A stretch of 64,000 nucleotides of DNA from NCBI GenBank assembly GCA_026873275.1, contig JANTUC010000015.1, positions 124,001 through 188,000 on the forward strand, read 5' to 3'. Below, one piece after another: positions 34,398-44,815 of this stretch. The stretch is from Pseudopithomyces maydicus (Eukaryota; Ascomycota; Dothideomycetes; Pleosporales; Didymosphaeriaceae). Position numbers and translations under genes: made by a program. Position 1 is the stretch's first letter; every line of letters begins with the position of its first letter. The notes below the pieces were generated by a model, which was given only the letters and a program-made list of their open reading frames with translations, did no database searches and had not been told where the DNA came from.

Positions 34398-36446
34398 TCA
34401 CGCCGTCTCCCTCCCAATCCCCTCCTTATATTTCCTCAAGCACCTCTCCCTCGCAAACTTATGCTCCACAATCGGCCTCGGATACCCATTCTCACCCGCT
34501 ATCCTCGCGGCCTCGCCCCCTTCTCATACGGATTATGCACGCCATCCCCCTTGACGTGCTCCAGCTCGGGCACCCACTTGCGGATGAACTCGCCGTCCTC
34601 ATCGAACCTCGTGCTCTGCAGCCACGGATTGAACACGCGGAAGTACGGCTGGGGATCCACGCCCGTCGACGACGAAAAGCCCCACCCGCCGTTGTTGGAC
34701 GCGAAATCCCCGTCGATCAGGTGCGTCATGAAGAACTGCTCGCCGAGGCGCCAGTCCAGCAGCAGGTGCTTGGCGAGGAAGGACGCGGTGACCATGCGCA
34801 GGCGGTTGTGCATGTGTGCTGTGGCGGTGAGGCTGCGCATTGCGGCGTCGACGAGGGGGTAGCCTGTGGACAGAATATCCTCGTTAGCATACATACAATT
34901 GCAATACAAATAAATACAAACGTGGATGAAAACATAAACATCGATGGAAACGGAAAGGGGTATACGAAAAGCAGAAAGAGAAACAGAAAAAAAAACATAC
35001 CCGTCCGCCCCTCAGCCCAAGCCTCAAACCCCGCATCATCATACTCCCACTCCACATTCGTATACTCAAACTTATACGGCTTGTGCATGCACACATACGG
35101 CCAGTTCACAAGCACATGCCTGTAAAAATCCCGCCACGCCACCTCCCCAATCCACCCGCGTATCCCCTCAATCCCCCCATCCAGCTTCTTCGTGCTATTC
35201 ACATCCCGCGCGCTCCGCACGCTCGTCCGCGCCGCCAGCGTCCCCGCCGCGTGGTGCACGCTGACACTGGCGGTCGCGTTCTTCGCCGGGAAGTTGCGCG
35301 CCGCGATGTAGGCGCCGATCTTCTCCTTCAGGAAGAAAGAGAGGCGGGACAGGGCGGCGGATTCGCCGGCGGGGTAGAGCGATGCGAAGCGGTGTTTCTG
35401 CTCGGAGGTTAAGGCTTTTGAGTCTGGGGCTGAGGGGACGGCGGCGTTGAAGAGGCGTTTGAATTTGGTTTTGAAGGCGGGCGGGTTGGGGGATGGCGGC
35501 GTGCGCTCGGAGAGGAGGTGCGGGTTTGCGTGGAGGTGGGCGATCCAGGCGCGGAACCAGGGCGTGTACACTGCGTACTGGCGGCCTGCGCCGGTGTGCA
35601 GGGAGCCCGGGGGACGACGCAGTCGTCGTGGTAGGGGGCGAAGTTTATGGCGTGGTCGGCGGCGAGAGTGATGAGGTTGGCCTCGCGGCGCAGCTCGTCG
35701 GGCTCGTATTCGAGGTTGCAGAAGATGTTTTTGGCGTTCCATTCACGTGCGAGGGCGAGCAGGCGGGTGGGCACGTCCTTGCGGATGGGCACCGTCTCGA
35801 TGTGCAGCGGGATGTTTAGCTCGGCGAGGTCCTTTTGGAGGAGGGCGACGGAGCGCAGCTCGAAGTCGCATTTTGCGGGGGAGACGAGGTGGGCTTCCCA
35901 GTCTTGGGGGCTCAGGAGCCACACGGCGATGAGGCCGACGCCTTTTGCTTTTGCGAGGGCGCTGGCTTTGCTGAGGCCCGTGTTGTCTTTGATGCGGAGG
36001 TCGCGCTTGAACCAGTGGATGACTGCGTCGCCGGGGTCGCCGTCCATGATTTCGTTGCGCTGGTTTGAAGTGCGCTCCAGCGTGGCGTTGAGGACTTCCA
36101 TGGGGCGGGGGATCTCGTCTGCGTTGTACATGGCGCAGCGCTCGTTGCTCATCTCCGCAGGGTAGAAGCGGCGGTCTACGATCCCGGCTCTTTCCTCGGG
36201 GCGAGAGTGGTCGAATTCTTGCACCTTGACATCTTGCTGCTTGATATCACCTCTCCCCTGCTCGACCGTCGCGAAATCTTCATCATCGCTGTTGCTCTCT
36301 TTCTTGGCAGTCTTCCTGGTAGCTTTAGGCGCAGGTTTGGAGAGCTTGGAGCGCTTGTTAGGCGCGGTGCCGGAGGGATCGGTGTAGGCGGTTGCGGAGG
36401 CGGCGTTGGCTGCGATGCGTGAGCTGGCTTTGCGCTTTGGGGGCAT
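34398..36446 (-). CDS. DNA photolyase (cryptochrome/photolyase family)
   Basis: Two exons, 36446-35001 and 34863-34398, 637 aa once two frame breaks are allowed for. A basic, Ser-rich N-terminal extension (PPKRKASSRIAAN) may direct it to nucleus or mitochondria. The photolyase N-terminal domain begins VIHWFKRDLRIKDNTGL. The FAD domain has GGIEGIRGWIGEVAWRDFYRH, then after the intron YPLVDAAMRSLTATAHMHNRLRM and the Trp-rich KHLLLDWRLGEQFF. The class fits CPD photolyases that repair UV dimers with blue light. Breaks lie at GGGGG 35609-35613 and CCCCC 34516-34520 (plus strand); one missing base in each restores CVVPPGSLHTG and a normal C-terminus. The intron donor is GTATGT. Confidence 0.87.
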
Positions 36447-36649
36447 GGTTTTTAATGTTTCAGGGAATTGGAGGGTGGGAAAGGAGAGGAGATGAGAGGG
36501 AGACTCACCAACACGAAGCCAAGTGCGCGTGCCTGGAACGCTTGAAAGGGCACCGCGTCGCCAGGCTGGATGCGCGCCCGATCTATGACGCACGACGCGT
36601 TCCTAGATCGCCAAGCCGATCTGTGAGATTGGCGAGGCGTCTAGGCCAT

Positions 36650-37370
36650 TTTCGGCCGCTGCGATGTGGAGGGGGCTGTTTAGACAAGTCCTCTGGGGAG
36701 GAAGTAGGTAGATGGGGACTGTGGATGGATTGCGAGTGGGGGGACGTTTGTTGAAGCTTTTGTCGATAACACTTGGGTCGGTCGTTTTCCAGGTTCGCGA
36801 AATAAGACCCAGGTCATCGCTCGCCGATGACCTGCCTTTCAGTGCACCTTTTCATAGACTAGTCTCAGAGTAGGTCGACGAGGGATTGTGGATGGATTGA
36901 ACGTTTGTTGAAGCTTTTGTTGATGACTCCTTGGTAGGACATTTCCTAGGCCCCCGAGATAACAACCATATCATCGCCCACGACGCGCCTTGCAACGCGC
37001 CGTTGCAAAGACAAAACCCCTGGGTAGGTAGCAAGTAGACGAAGGATTGTGGATGGATTGCGAGTGGGCGGACGTTAGTAGAAGCTTTTATCGAAGACAC
37101 CCGGGTATGTCGGTTTCCATCTTCGCGAAATAAGAACCAGGCCATCGCCCATGACGCGCCTTACAACGCACCTCTTCAGAGACAAGTCCCCAGAGTAGGT
37201 CGTAGGTCGTAGGTCGTAGGTCGACGAGGGATTGTGGATGGGCTGCCAGTGGGAGGACGTTAATAGAAGCTTTTGTCGATAGTACCCCCGTATGTCGCTT
37301 TCCGGGTTCGTGGAATCGTGCCCGGGTTCTCACCCATCCCCACGCCTTACAATGCGACAGCTGAACCAAA
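36650..37370. repeat. ~160-bp tandem repeat, four to five diverged copies
   Basis: Units begin near 36727, 36889, 37050 and 37235 with ggatggattg or ggatgggctg, then acgtt..gaagctttt, and end in gtaggtcg..gacgagggattg. The copies are clearly related but diverged, with a partial copy to the left. The third copy ends with extra gtaggtc repeats. It lies upstream of the photolyase start. Confidence 0.85.
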
Positions 37371-38185
37371 GTAGCGACCACCGCCAGACACCGATAGATG
37401 CAACAGAAGGTTTTGCATGTGCTCTTCACGGTTCCGACATTCCGAAGCGCATGCATCGCCCTTCCGCAAAGGCTGGGGTAGCTCCCCACACCGCCGCCGA
37501 AACGAGTCAAGGGCGCGTGGAGAGGCTTCCATTTAGCCATTTTCCCACCTCCTCTTCTCCATCGACCCGGTACGCCAGTCCAGCACCCTCTCTAATTTCG
37601 CCGTGGGACGACTTCAGGAACTGCTGGACCAAACCAGCTCTCATCATGTTTCGTCCTGGCGGAAGAATTTGTTCGGCGTCCAGAGCCCCGCCTCCAGCTG
37701 TCTGCCCCCCAGGCGACACCCACAACCCTCCCGAGGCGCATCACGTCCCCTCGCGCCTCGGCTGGATACTTGCCCACCCTCGTACCCATCCGGCAGCCAA
37801 GGTGGGCCCAAGGTTCGCCCAAGGTTCTCGACATGTTCCATGCATACAAAGAATACCAAGAACGGTCGCCCCCAATTTATCCATATACAATAACCGGGAT
37901 CGTCAATATCGGGCCGTTGGGAAACGCTGCTTGGCGCCCTTGTCCACTCCACATGGTCGACGCCTGCGCATGCATTCTACCTGGGCTGCGGGATAGCTGC
38001 CCCTACCAGGGCTATGGATGCGCGGCTAGGGAGTTGGGGGACTAGGCGGCGTCGCTCGAGCTCCACTAGGCATGTGTACATGTATATATATATGTGTGTA
38101 CATGCCGGGAAGCTCCCCAGCTTGATGTCCCTTGGTGAGGCGCTGCCAAACACTTCCTACTCGCCGGGTTCAAGAGTCGCTCGTC
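37371..38185. other. Intergenic region (GH115 promoter)
   Basis: A 235-codon plus-strand open frame (37292-37996) spans it but has no domain content and begins inside the tandem repeat, so I do not call it. A (TA/TG)n tract lies at 38075-38105 close to the GH115 start. Confidence 0.35.
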
Positions 38186-41100
38186 ATGGGGATGGTATCG
38201 CGCGCCCTGCTGGGCGTCCTGTCGCTCTCGGCCTCCCTCGCCAGCGCCAAAACGCTGTCGCAGGACCGCAAACCTACCGTCGCTTTCACGCCTGGAAACG
38301 GAAGTCTGCCGCTTGCCTCGCGGGGTGAGCCTGTTCACATTGTGCTCGATGCCGCGGATTGGCCCGGTGTGCTTCGCGCGGCGCACGACGTCGCCGTCGA
38401 CTTTGGACGCGTCACGGGGACGAACGGGACGTTGAGCACGGTGGGAACGCCGGGGAATGCTACCGTCGGAGGGAGCGCGGAGGTCATCTTCAATGTAACT
38501 GGGATCAGTAAGGATTGGAGTGCGGGGAAGAGCGCGGGAAAGGCAAAGGGGACTATCATCGCGGGTACAATTGGAAACTCGAGTCTGATCGACAGTCTCA
38601 TCAAGAGCGGGAAGCTCGACGTCAGCAAGATCGAAGGAGAATGGGAAGCCTACGTCAGCGCCGTCGTCAAAAACCCTACCAACGGCACCTCTGAAGCCCT
38701 GGTCATCGCCGGTACGTACCTTCCCATCCCCATGCCCTCCATCATTCCCACCCCCAAACCCACACAATCCTGACACCCCCCAGGCAGCGACAAGCGCGGC
38801 ACCATCTACGGCCTCTACGACGTCTCCGAGCAAATCGGCGTCTCCCCCTGGCACTGGTTCGCCGACGTGGCCCCAAAATCCCACGCCTCCATCTTCGCCC
38901 TGCGCTCCACCAAAGTCCAAAAGTCCCCCACCGTCAAGTACCGCGGCTTCTTCGTCAACGACGAGGCCCCCGCGCTGACAGGCTGGATCAACACAAAGTA
39001 CCCCAAGTCGGCGTACAACTCGGCGTTCGGCGCCGGCTTCTACTCGCACGTGTTCGAGCTGCTGCTGCGGAGCCGCGCCAACTACCTCTGGCCCGCCATG
39101 TGGAACGCCATGTTCAACATTGACGACGCGCGGAATCAGCCGCTCGCCGATGCGTACGGCATCGTGATGGGCTCGTCGCACACCGAGCCCATGGTGCGCG
39201 CGACGCAGGAGTGGACGAAGATTGGGACCGGGGGCGTGAAGGGGCTGGATTCGACGTGGAGCTGGGCGACCAACAACGCTACCTTGTACAAGTTCTTCAC
39301 CGAGGGCGCCGAGCGCGCGAAGCCGTACGAGAACGTCGTCACCATCGGCATGCGTGGGTACCACGATACGGCGATGAGCCCGGACACGCAGACGTCCGTG
39401 TTGGAGGCGGTGGTCGAGGCGCAGGAGGAGATTATGGACAAGGTGTGGGGCGATTCGAGTAAGGTCCCGCAGATGTGGTGCTTGTACAAGGAGGTGCAGG
39501 ATTACTTTGAGGCGGGCATGAAGGTGCCTGATCATGTGATACTGCTGTGGACGGAGGATAATATGCAGAATATTAGGAGGCTGCCGGTGGGCGACGAGAA
39601 GAAGAGGAGTGGAGGGGCGGGAGTGTACTACGTGAGTTTTGCTTTCATTTTTGGTGTTTCTTCTATCATCTCGACTCATCGCCTCGATTCCTTTGCGATG
39701 GAGGTCGCTTTGAGCCAAAATCCTCTTCCACGGTGGACATCACTAACGAAATCTACAGCACTTCGACTACGTCGGCGACAGCCGCAACTCCAAATGGATC
39801 AACACCATCCAGCTCCAGAAGACCTACGAGCAAATGTCCCTCGCCCACGCCCGCGAGGCAAACAAGCTCTGGATCGTCAACGTCGGAGACATCAAGCCGT
39901 ACGAAATCCCCATCAGCCACTGGTTCGACATCGCCTACGACATGGACGCCTACGACGAGACCTCCGTCCCCACCTGGATCGAGAACTGGGCCGCGCGAAC
40001 CTTCGACGAGCAGCACGCCAAGGCCATTTCCGAAATCGTCGACACGTACGGCTACCTCTCCAACATGCGCAAGTACGAGTGGGTAGAGCCGGGCAGCTTT
40101 AGCGTTATCAACTACGAGGAGGCGGATAAGCTCCAGGCGCAGTGGGAGAAGTTGGGAGAGCAGGCGCAGGAGGTGTATGACGATCTTCCGGAGAGCGAAC
40201 AGGGCTCTTTCTACGAGATGATTCTCCACCCTGTGCTTGCGGGTGGAAATTTCCTCAATGTTCAGGTTGCTGGCGCAAGGAACCAGATTTACTCTGGCAT
40301 GGGCCGCAACAGCGCGAACGAGTGGATGAAGGAGACGATCGACCTCATGGGTACGGATCACGAGCTCACGCAGCGATATCACGAGCTTTTCAACAACAAG
40401 TGGAACCACATGATGGACCAAACGCACTTGGGATACCAAGGATACTGGTACGTCTCCCTCCCTCAATCCCCACACATCCACCCACAGACTAACACCACCC
40501 ACAGGCAACAACCCATGCGCCAATCCACCCCCTTCCTCCGCTGGGTGCAAACCGCCGAGCGCTCCCTCGCCGGCGACATGGGCGTCGCAGTCGAAGGCAG
40601 CAACGCGACCATCCCCGGCGACGACATCTGGCACACCAACGGCGGCTCGTCTCTCGACCTCCCCGGCCTGACCCCCTTCACCCCCAAGCGCTGGATCGAC
40701 ATCTTCTCCGTCGGCACCCAGCCCTTTTCCTGGAACATCACGACGGAGCCCTTCATCAAGCTGTCCCAATCCGCGGGCACCATCACGCCGTCCACCGCCG
40801 ACGTCCGCGTCTACATCGACGTCGACTGGGCTTCGGTCCCGGCCTCGTTCGGGAAAAAGTCGCCCTCAACATCAGCTCCTCGCGCGACTACGGGACGCAG
40901 TTTGCGCGCCCCACCGTCAACGTCATGGTCAACAAGACGAGCGTGCCAACCGACTTCAAGGGCCACGTCGAAGCCGCGGGCCTCGTCTCCATAGAGGCCC
41001 AGCACTACACGCGCCTGCGCCCCGCCTCCGCCTCGAACCTCACATACACGGTCCTCCCCCGCTACGGCCGCACGCTCTCCGCGCTCAAGCTGTCCTCCCC

Positions 41101-41532
41101 CTCGCAGAGGGCCTAACCCCCGCCACGGCGCCGGTCCTCGAATACGACTTCTACACGTTCACGCCGACGACCGCGGCGAAGGGGCTGAACGTAACGCTCA
41201 TCCTCTCCCCGACGCTGAATGTCAACCCGAAGAAGCCCCTCGCGTATGTCGTGCAGGTTGACGATTTGCAGACCCAGCGCAGGCAGTTTGTCACGGACCA
41301 GAAGCAGCCGGATTTCCCGGTCGGGTGGGGCGTGGCGGTTGCGCAGAATGCGTGGTTGAATACGACGACTTGGGGCGCGGTGCAGCCCGGGAGGCATACG
41401 TTGAGGGTGTGGTTGGTGGAGGCGAATGTTATATTGCAGAAGGTGGTGCTGGATTTGGGAGGTGTTGCGTATTCGCATAATGGACCGCCGGAGAGCTTTA
41501 GGGTTGGTGGGGGAAATGAGACGGTGGTGTAG
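38186..41532 (+). CDS. GH115 xylan alpha-glucuronidase, secreted
   Basis: Four exons: 38186-38711, 38784-39631, 39759-40447 and 40505-41532; about 1030 aa, the usual size of the family. Signal peptide MGMVSRALLGVLSLSASLASA. Family landmarks: GTIYGLYDVSEQIGVSPWHW, KYRGFFVNDEAPALTGW, RANYLWPAMWNAMF, MWCLYKEVQDYFE and HFDYVGDSRNSKWINT. GH115 enzymes remove 4-O-methyl-glucuronic acid branches from xylan. The last exon has two frame breaks, at AAAAA 40854-40858 and CCCCC 41097-41101. One missing base in each yields a continuous C-terminal beta domain (ALNISSSRDYG, TPATAPVLEYDFYTFTP). Many N-glycosylation sequons are present. ATG 38192 is an alternative start. Confidence 0.9.
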
Positions 41533-42113
41533 ATGTGGTTGTGGTAGGGAGGGAAGTGGGAGAGATGAATGTGTTGAATTAATGAAATGAAGATCACGCT
41601 GAATATGCTTTATATGAATTGTGTCCTGAATGGCGGATCGAGTGGCGTATGTGATGGTGCTCTACATCCAGATTTCCTTTACAAGTACGGTTTTTATGGT
41701 TTTTAACTAACGTCGTAAGAACCTGAACAGGGTATGCCGTCCCAGCCACGATTTTACAAGTATGGTCAGTTTCTTGTTCCTCAAAGGCATGGTCTCTCAC
41801 ACGGTCTCCAATGCCACCCACAAGGATATTTCCTTTATTAGAATGCTTTCCCTCAAGGACCACTTGCAACTCTACGTAAACACCATACGTATAATCTTAG
41901 GGGTAAACATATATAATGAATCTTCCACATACTTGTCTATTTACCACCTTAAAGTATACCATCCAAACCCATCAATCTATTCTTATCGCATTGCCTTCCA
42001 AGCCAAAGGCCAAACACAACAACCCCTATTTGTCAATCTCATACCCACTCCTCCCACCCGTCGCACCAGTCAAGCCCAACTGCGTATCCAGATGCTCATC
42101 TCTTCCTACCCCT
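41533..42113. other. Intergenic region between convergent genes
   Basis: 3' flanks of GH115 and the coiled-coil gene. No gene supported, although an ATG-started plus ORF (41762-42292) crosses it. Confidence 0.4.
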
Positions 42114-43095
42114 CTACTGCTTCGCTTCCTTTGCGTCATCCTTTTCCCCACCTTCCAGCTTCCACAACGCGCAATCCATCCCCATATGTGTCTCTTCTTG
42201 CTTACACATTTTACAGTTCCACTTACACGCATCCCGCAGTTCGGACAGGTGCACTAGTTGCCGTGGATCTAGTCGTCTGTGGGCGAGGATGAGGTGCGGT
42301 ACTCGAGCCGGGTTATTCGCGATGCCAGGGCGCTGAGTTGAGCTTCAAGTTCAGTACGTTGGGTTTCGGGTGTGCTGGTTGGAGGGGAGACGCTGTTCTC
42401 GAGCTGGGCTAGTCGCGATGCCAGGGCGCTGTGTTGAGCCCCGAGCGTGTCACGTTGGATCTTGTCGTCTGTGGCCGAAGTAGAGGTGCGGTTCTCGAGC
42501 TCAGCTAGTCGTGATGCCAGGGCGCTGTGTTGAGCCTCGAGCGTGGCGATTGGAGTGGAGGGGTGGTTCTCGAGCTGGGCCAGTCGTGATTCGAGGGCAG
42601 TGTACTTGGCTTGAAGTGCAGCATTTTGAGCTTCGAGCGGTTTGGGAGGAATGGGGGGCGGTTATCGACTTGGCCGAGGCGCATTCCTAGCGGTGTTTTG
42701 AGGGCCATGCTGCTGGTGACAAATCTGGCGCGTGAGTGTTTTAGATTGTCGTGCAGGAAATCAACGCTGTCATGTAAGGCTTTAAGGGTGACATATGAGT
42801 TTTTCAGAGTGTTGCGTGAAGATCTAAGGGTACTGTATAGGTCTTTGAGGGCGATGTGTCGGGCTCCCGGCGTGTTGATTGAAGTGGTGGGGCGGTTTTC
42901 GACTTTGTTGAGACGTGTATTAAGCTGTGTTTCAAGGTCTACGCAGCATTCGAGAGTCTCGCTGTTTAGCTTTTCTAGATTAGTGTGTGAGACTTCAACG
43001 TCGGCGTATAAGGCTGCAAGGATTACATATTCGGCTTCGAGGTTGGTGATGAGGTGGATGAGGTCTTGATGTATTTCGTCAGTGGTAGGGGACAT
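42114..43095 (-). CDS. Coiled-coil repeat protein with Cys tail
   Basis: Unrecognised. ATG 43095 begins MSPTTDEIHQDLIHLI, and the first 150 residues are heptad-like coiled coil. At GGGGGG 42653-42658 (plus strand) the frame breaks; one missing base gives a long continuation with four repeats of the type LEAQHSALASRLAQLENR separated by Ser/Thr/Pro spacers, to a TAG at 42271. Just beyond, in the next frame and without a start codon, 42270-42114 reads HLSELRDACKWNCKMCKQEE... and ends KEAKQ stop, with a Cys cluster. A second small indel near 42285 would make this the true C-terminus (total 327 codons). The first repair is well supported, the second is inference. Confidence 0.6.
42290..42610 (-). 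repeat. Coding repeats of ~60-100 bp
   Basis: Four copies of a core reading gctcaacacagcgccctggc then atcgcgactagcccagctcg (minus strand), spaced by variable Ser/Thr/Pro codons. Confidence 0.85.
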
Positions 43096-43780
43096 AATTC
43101 AAAGGTCAGTTTCGAAGATGGTAATGCTTTCTTTGAGTTGGTTGGGGGTACTGAATCGTGGTTTTGGGGTGGTCTAAAATCCGAATTCCTTGAACTATTA
43201 TAGAGGTGGTGGAAGTTGATTTGTTGTTGCGCTTGACTGATGTTGATTGCTTGTCGGAAGATTGCTGTTGAGTTTGGATCGAAGTTTTTTAGAGCTTTTG
43301 ATGTTAAAGTCGGATGTTTACCCAAAGTTGACAAATAGGGCGAGATTGATTTCTTAGGATTTTACCTAGGTTACGTTGGACATTCCAGTAGCTCAATTGT
43401 TACTTTTGAGGAAATCTATGCTCTAAAACTCGTCTAAATACAGTGTTTTGATCCGTATAGATATCTATAAGCATTCAATCTGCGTCATCTGCTTGGAAGG
43501 AGTTCCATACTGGTAGGAAGCACATTTAAAATGCTTAGAACAACCGGACCAGAAAGCCCATCACCATGTCCCGCTCTACATCACTTTGAATCAAGGCCTC
43601 CAAACGCAGTGACGTATTGTCCACTCGGCTAGCCTCTCACTTCACCACACAAACTTGCCACAAAACTGAAATTTGTCAGCCGGCCCTGCCCCACTTTGCA
43701 GGGGTGAATCACGCAGCTGCCTATCTTACTATCGTAACAGTCTGCTGCCTAATCCATGTCTGTGCGTCTACAGAGTATAA
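43096..43780. other. Intergenic region
   Basis: AT-richer leader of the coiled-coil gene. No gene supported. Confidence 0.35.
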
Positions 43781-43907
43781 ATACTTCGCTCTCACCTCCT
43801 CCCCGCACCTCCGCAATCGTACTCTGAAAACATCGAAGAGGTGGCACCATTGGAGCCAATCCAACATGAACTTTCGAAACACCTCATGTGAATGGTCCCA
43901 GTTATGA

Positions 43908-44540
43908 GAAGTGGGACCTCGACTTTTCACAGCTGGAGACTTCATTCTTCTCAACGACAAATCGCTCAGCGATTTGGTCGACAAGAACTACTTTCAGACT
44001 TCCTGTTTGACCTCAACAGCCGCGGTAAGTCTCACAACCCAAGGAGTGGCGGGTAGCTGCCGGCCAGGCTGGTGTAGCTGTCTATCCCTGGCAGTTGCGC
44101 GAGCCTGCGCTTGACTACTACCATCCCTCCGACTACATAGCAACCATTCGGGAGATTCAGCTAATATGTAAGTAGTCTTGGGACGCGCGGGACGCATATC
44201 GTCCAGGGGCCCCGAGAAGTACGGCATATCGTCCGGAAGCACCACTTCTCGGGGCCTCGGCGACCGCCGTGAGAGAGCAGGCGGCTCTCGAAATTGTCTA
44301 CGGGGTAAGTGAGTGATCACAGCCTGCAATTGATTGAAGACAGCGGCTGATAATGTGCAGGCGGGCTACCTGGCGAGCGCCATGGAGGCAAAGATGCATG
44401 GCCGCGAGGAGCGGGGCTGTAGGGTAAGGGGATGAATGCAGAGTTTGTTGTATCAGCTGCTGACTGCGGGGTAGAAACATTCCGAATATGGAGAGCGGCG
44501 ACCTATCCATGAAACGAGGAGGTCGATGATCAGGATATAG
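43908..44540 (+). CDS. Cryptic gene of short exons (5' end unresolved)
   Basis: Five exons fit one phase without stops: 43908-44024, 44068-44167, 44207-44304, 44361-44423 and 44475-44540. Exon 2 reads AGVAVYPWQLREPALDYYHP, exon 3 begins APRSTAYRPEAPLLG and continues into REQAALEIVYG, exon 4 is AGYLASAMEAKMHGREERGC, and exon 5 ends SMIRI then TAG. Donors are GTAAGT, GTAAGT, GTAAGT and GTAAGG. The proposed introns are only 43, 39, 56 and 51 nt, two of them below the usual fungal minimum, which is the main doubt. The start and first exon are not found; upstream sequence encoding IEEVAPLEPIQHELSK may belong to it. No family recognised; it could be a relic. Confidence 0.4.
44208..44256. repeat. 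13-bp perfect inverted repeat
   Basis: ggccccgagaagt at 44208-44220 and acttctcggggcc at 44244-44256 around a 23-base loop. A short direct repeat (gcatatcgtcc) lies at 44194 and 44224. Located in exon 3 of the cryptic gene. Confidence 0.85.
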
Positions 44541-44815
44541 AGGGAGCGGGGAGAACGAAGATGAGTTCGAGCATGACGAGGATTGTCGGAGGGGAAAGGA
44601 GGAGCAAAAACTCAAAGACAATGACAACATGCGGGTTGGTCTCGGTTTCCTTTTTACTAGATACCCCAGCGCGACCGAAGAAGCAGCCGGTTCAAGTGTG
44701 CAATGAAACCTTCCTCTCTACACCGTAAACTTTCTTGTGAAGATCATATCATGAAACGCTACATACCCTACCACTCCACCGTTACTCCCTCCCAACCACA
44801 CTACCCCATTCCCAC

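Noticed and set aside
36650..37370. CRISPR or rDNA-type repeat
   Set aside because: Units are ~160 bp, diverged and contiguous, with no spacer structure and no rRNA similarity.
37292..37996. 235-codon plus-strand open frame
   Set aside because: Begins within the tandem array, Pro/Ser/Arg composition, no domain and no splice support.
38066..39718. 550-codon minus-strand open frame
   Set aside because: Antisense to GH115, low-complexity composition, while the other strand has signal peptide, introns and family motifs.
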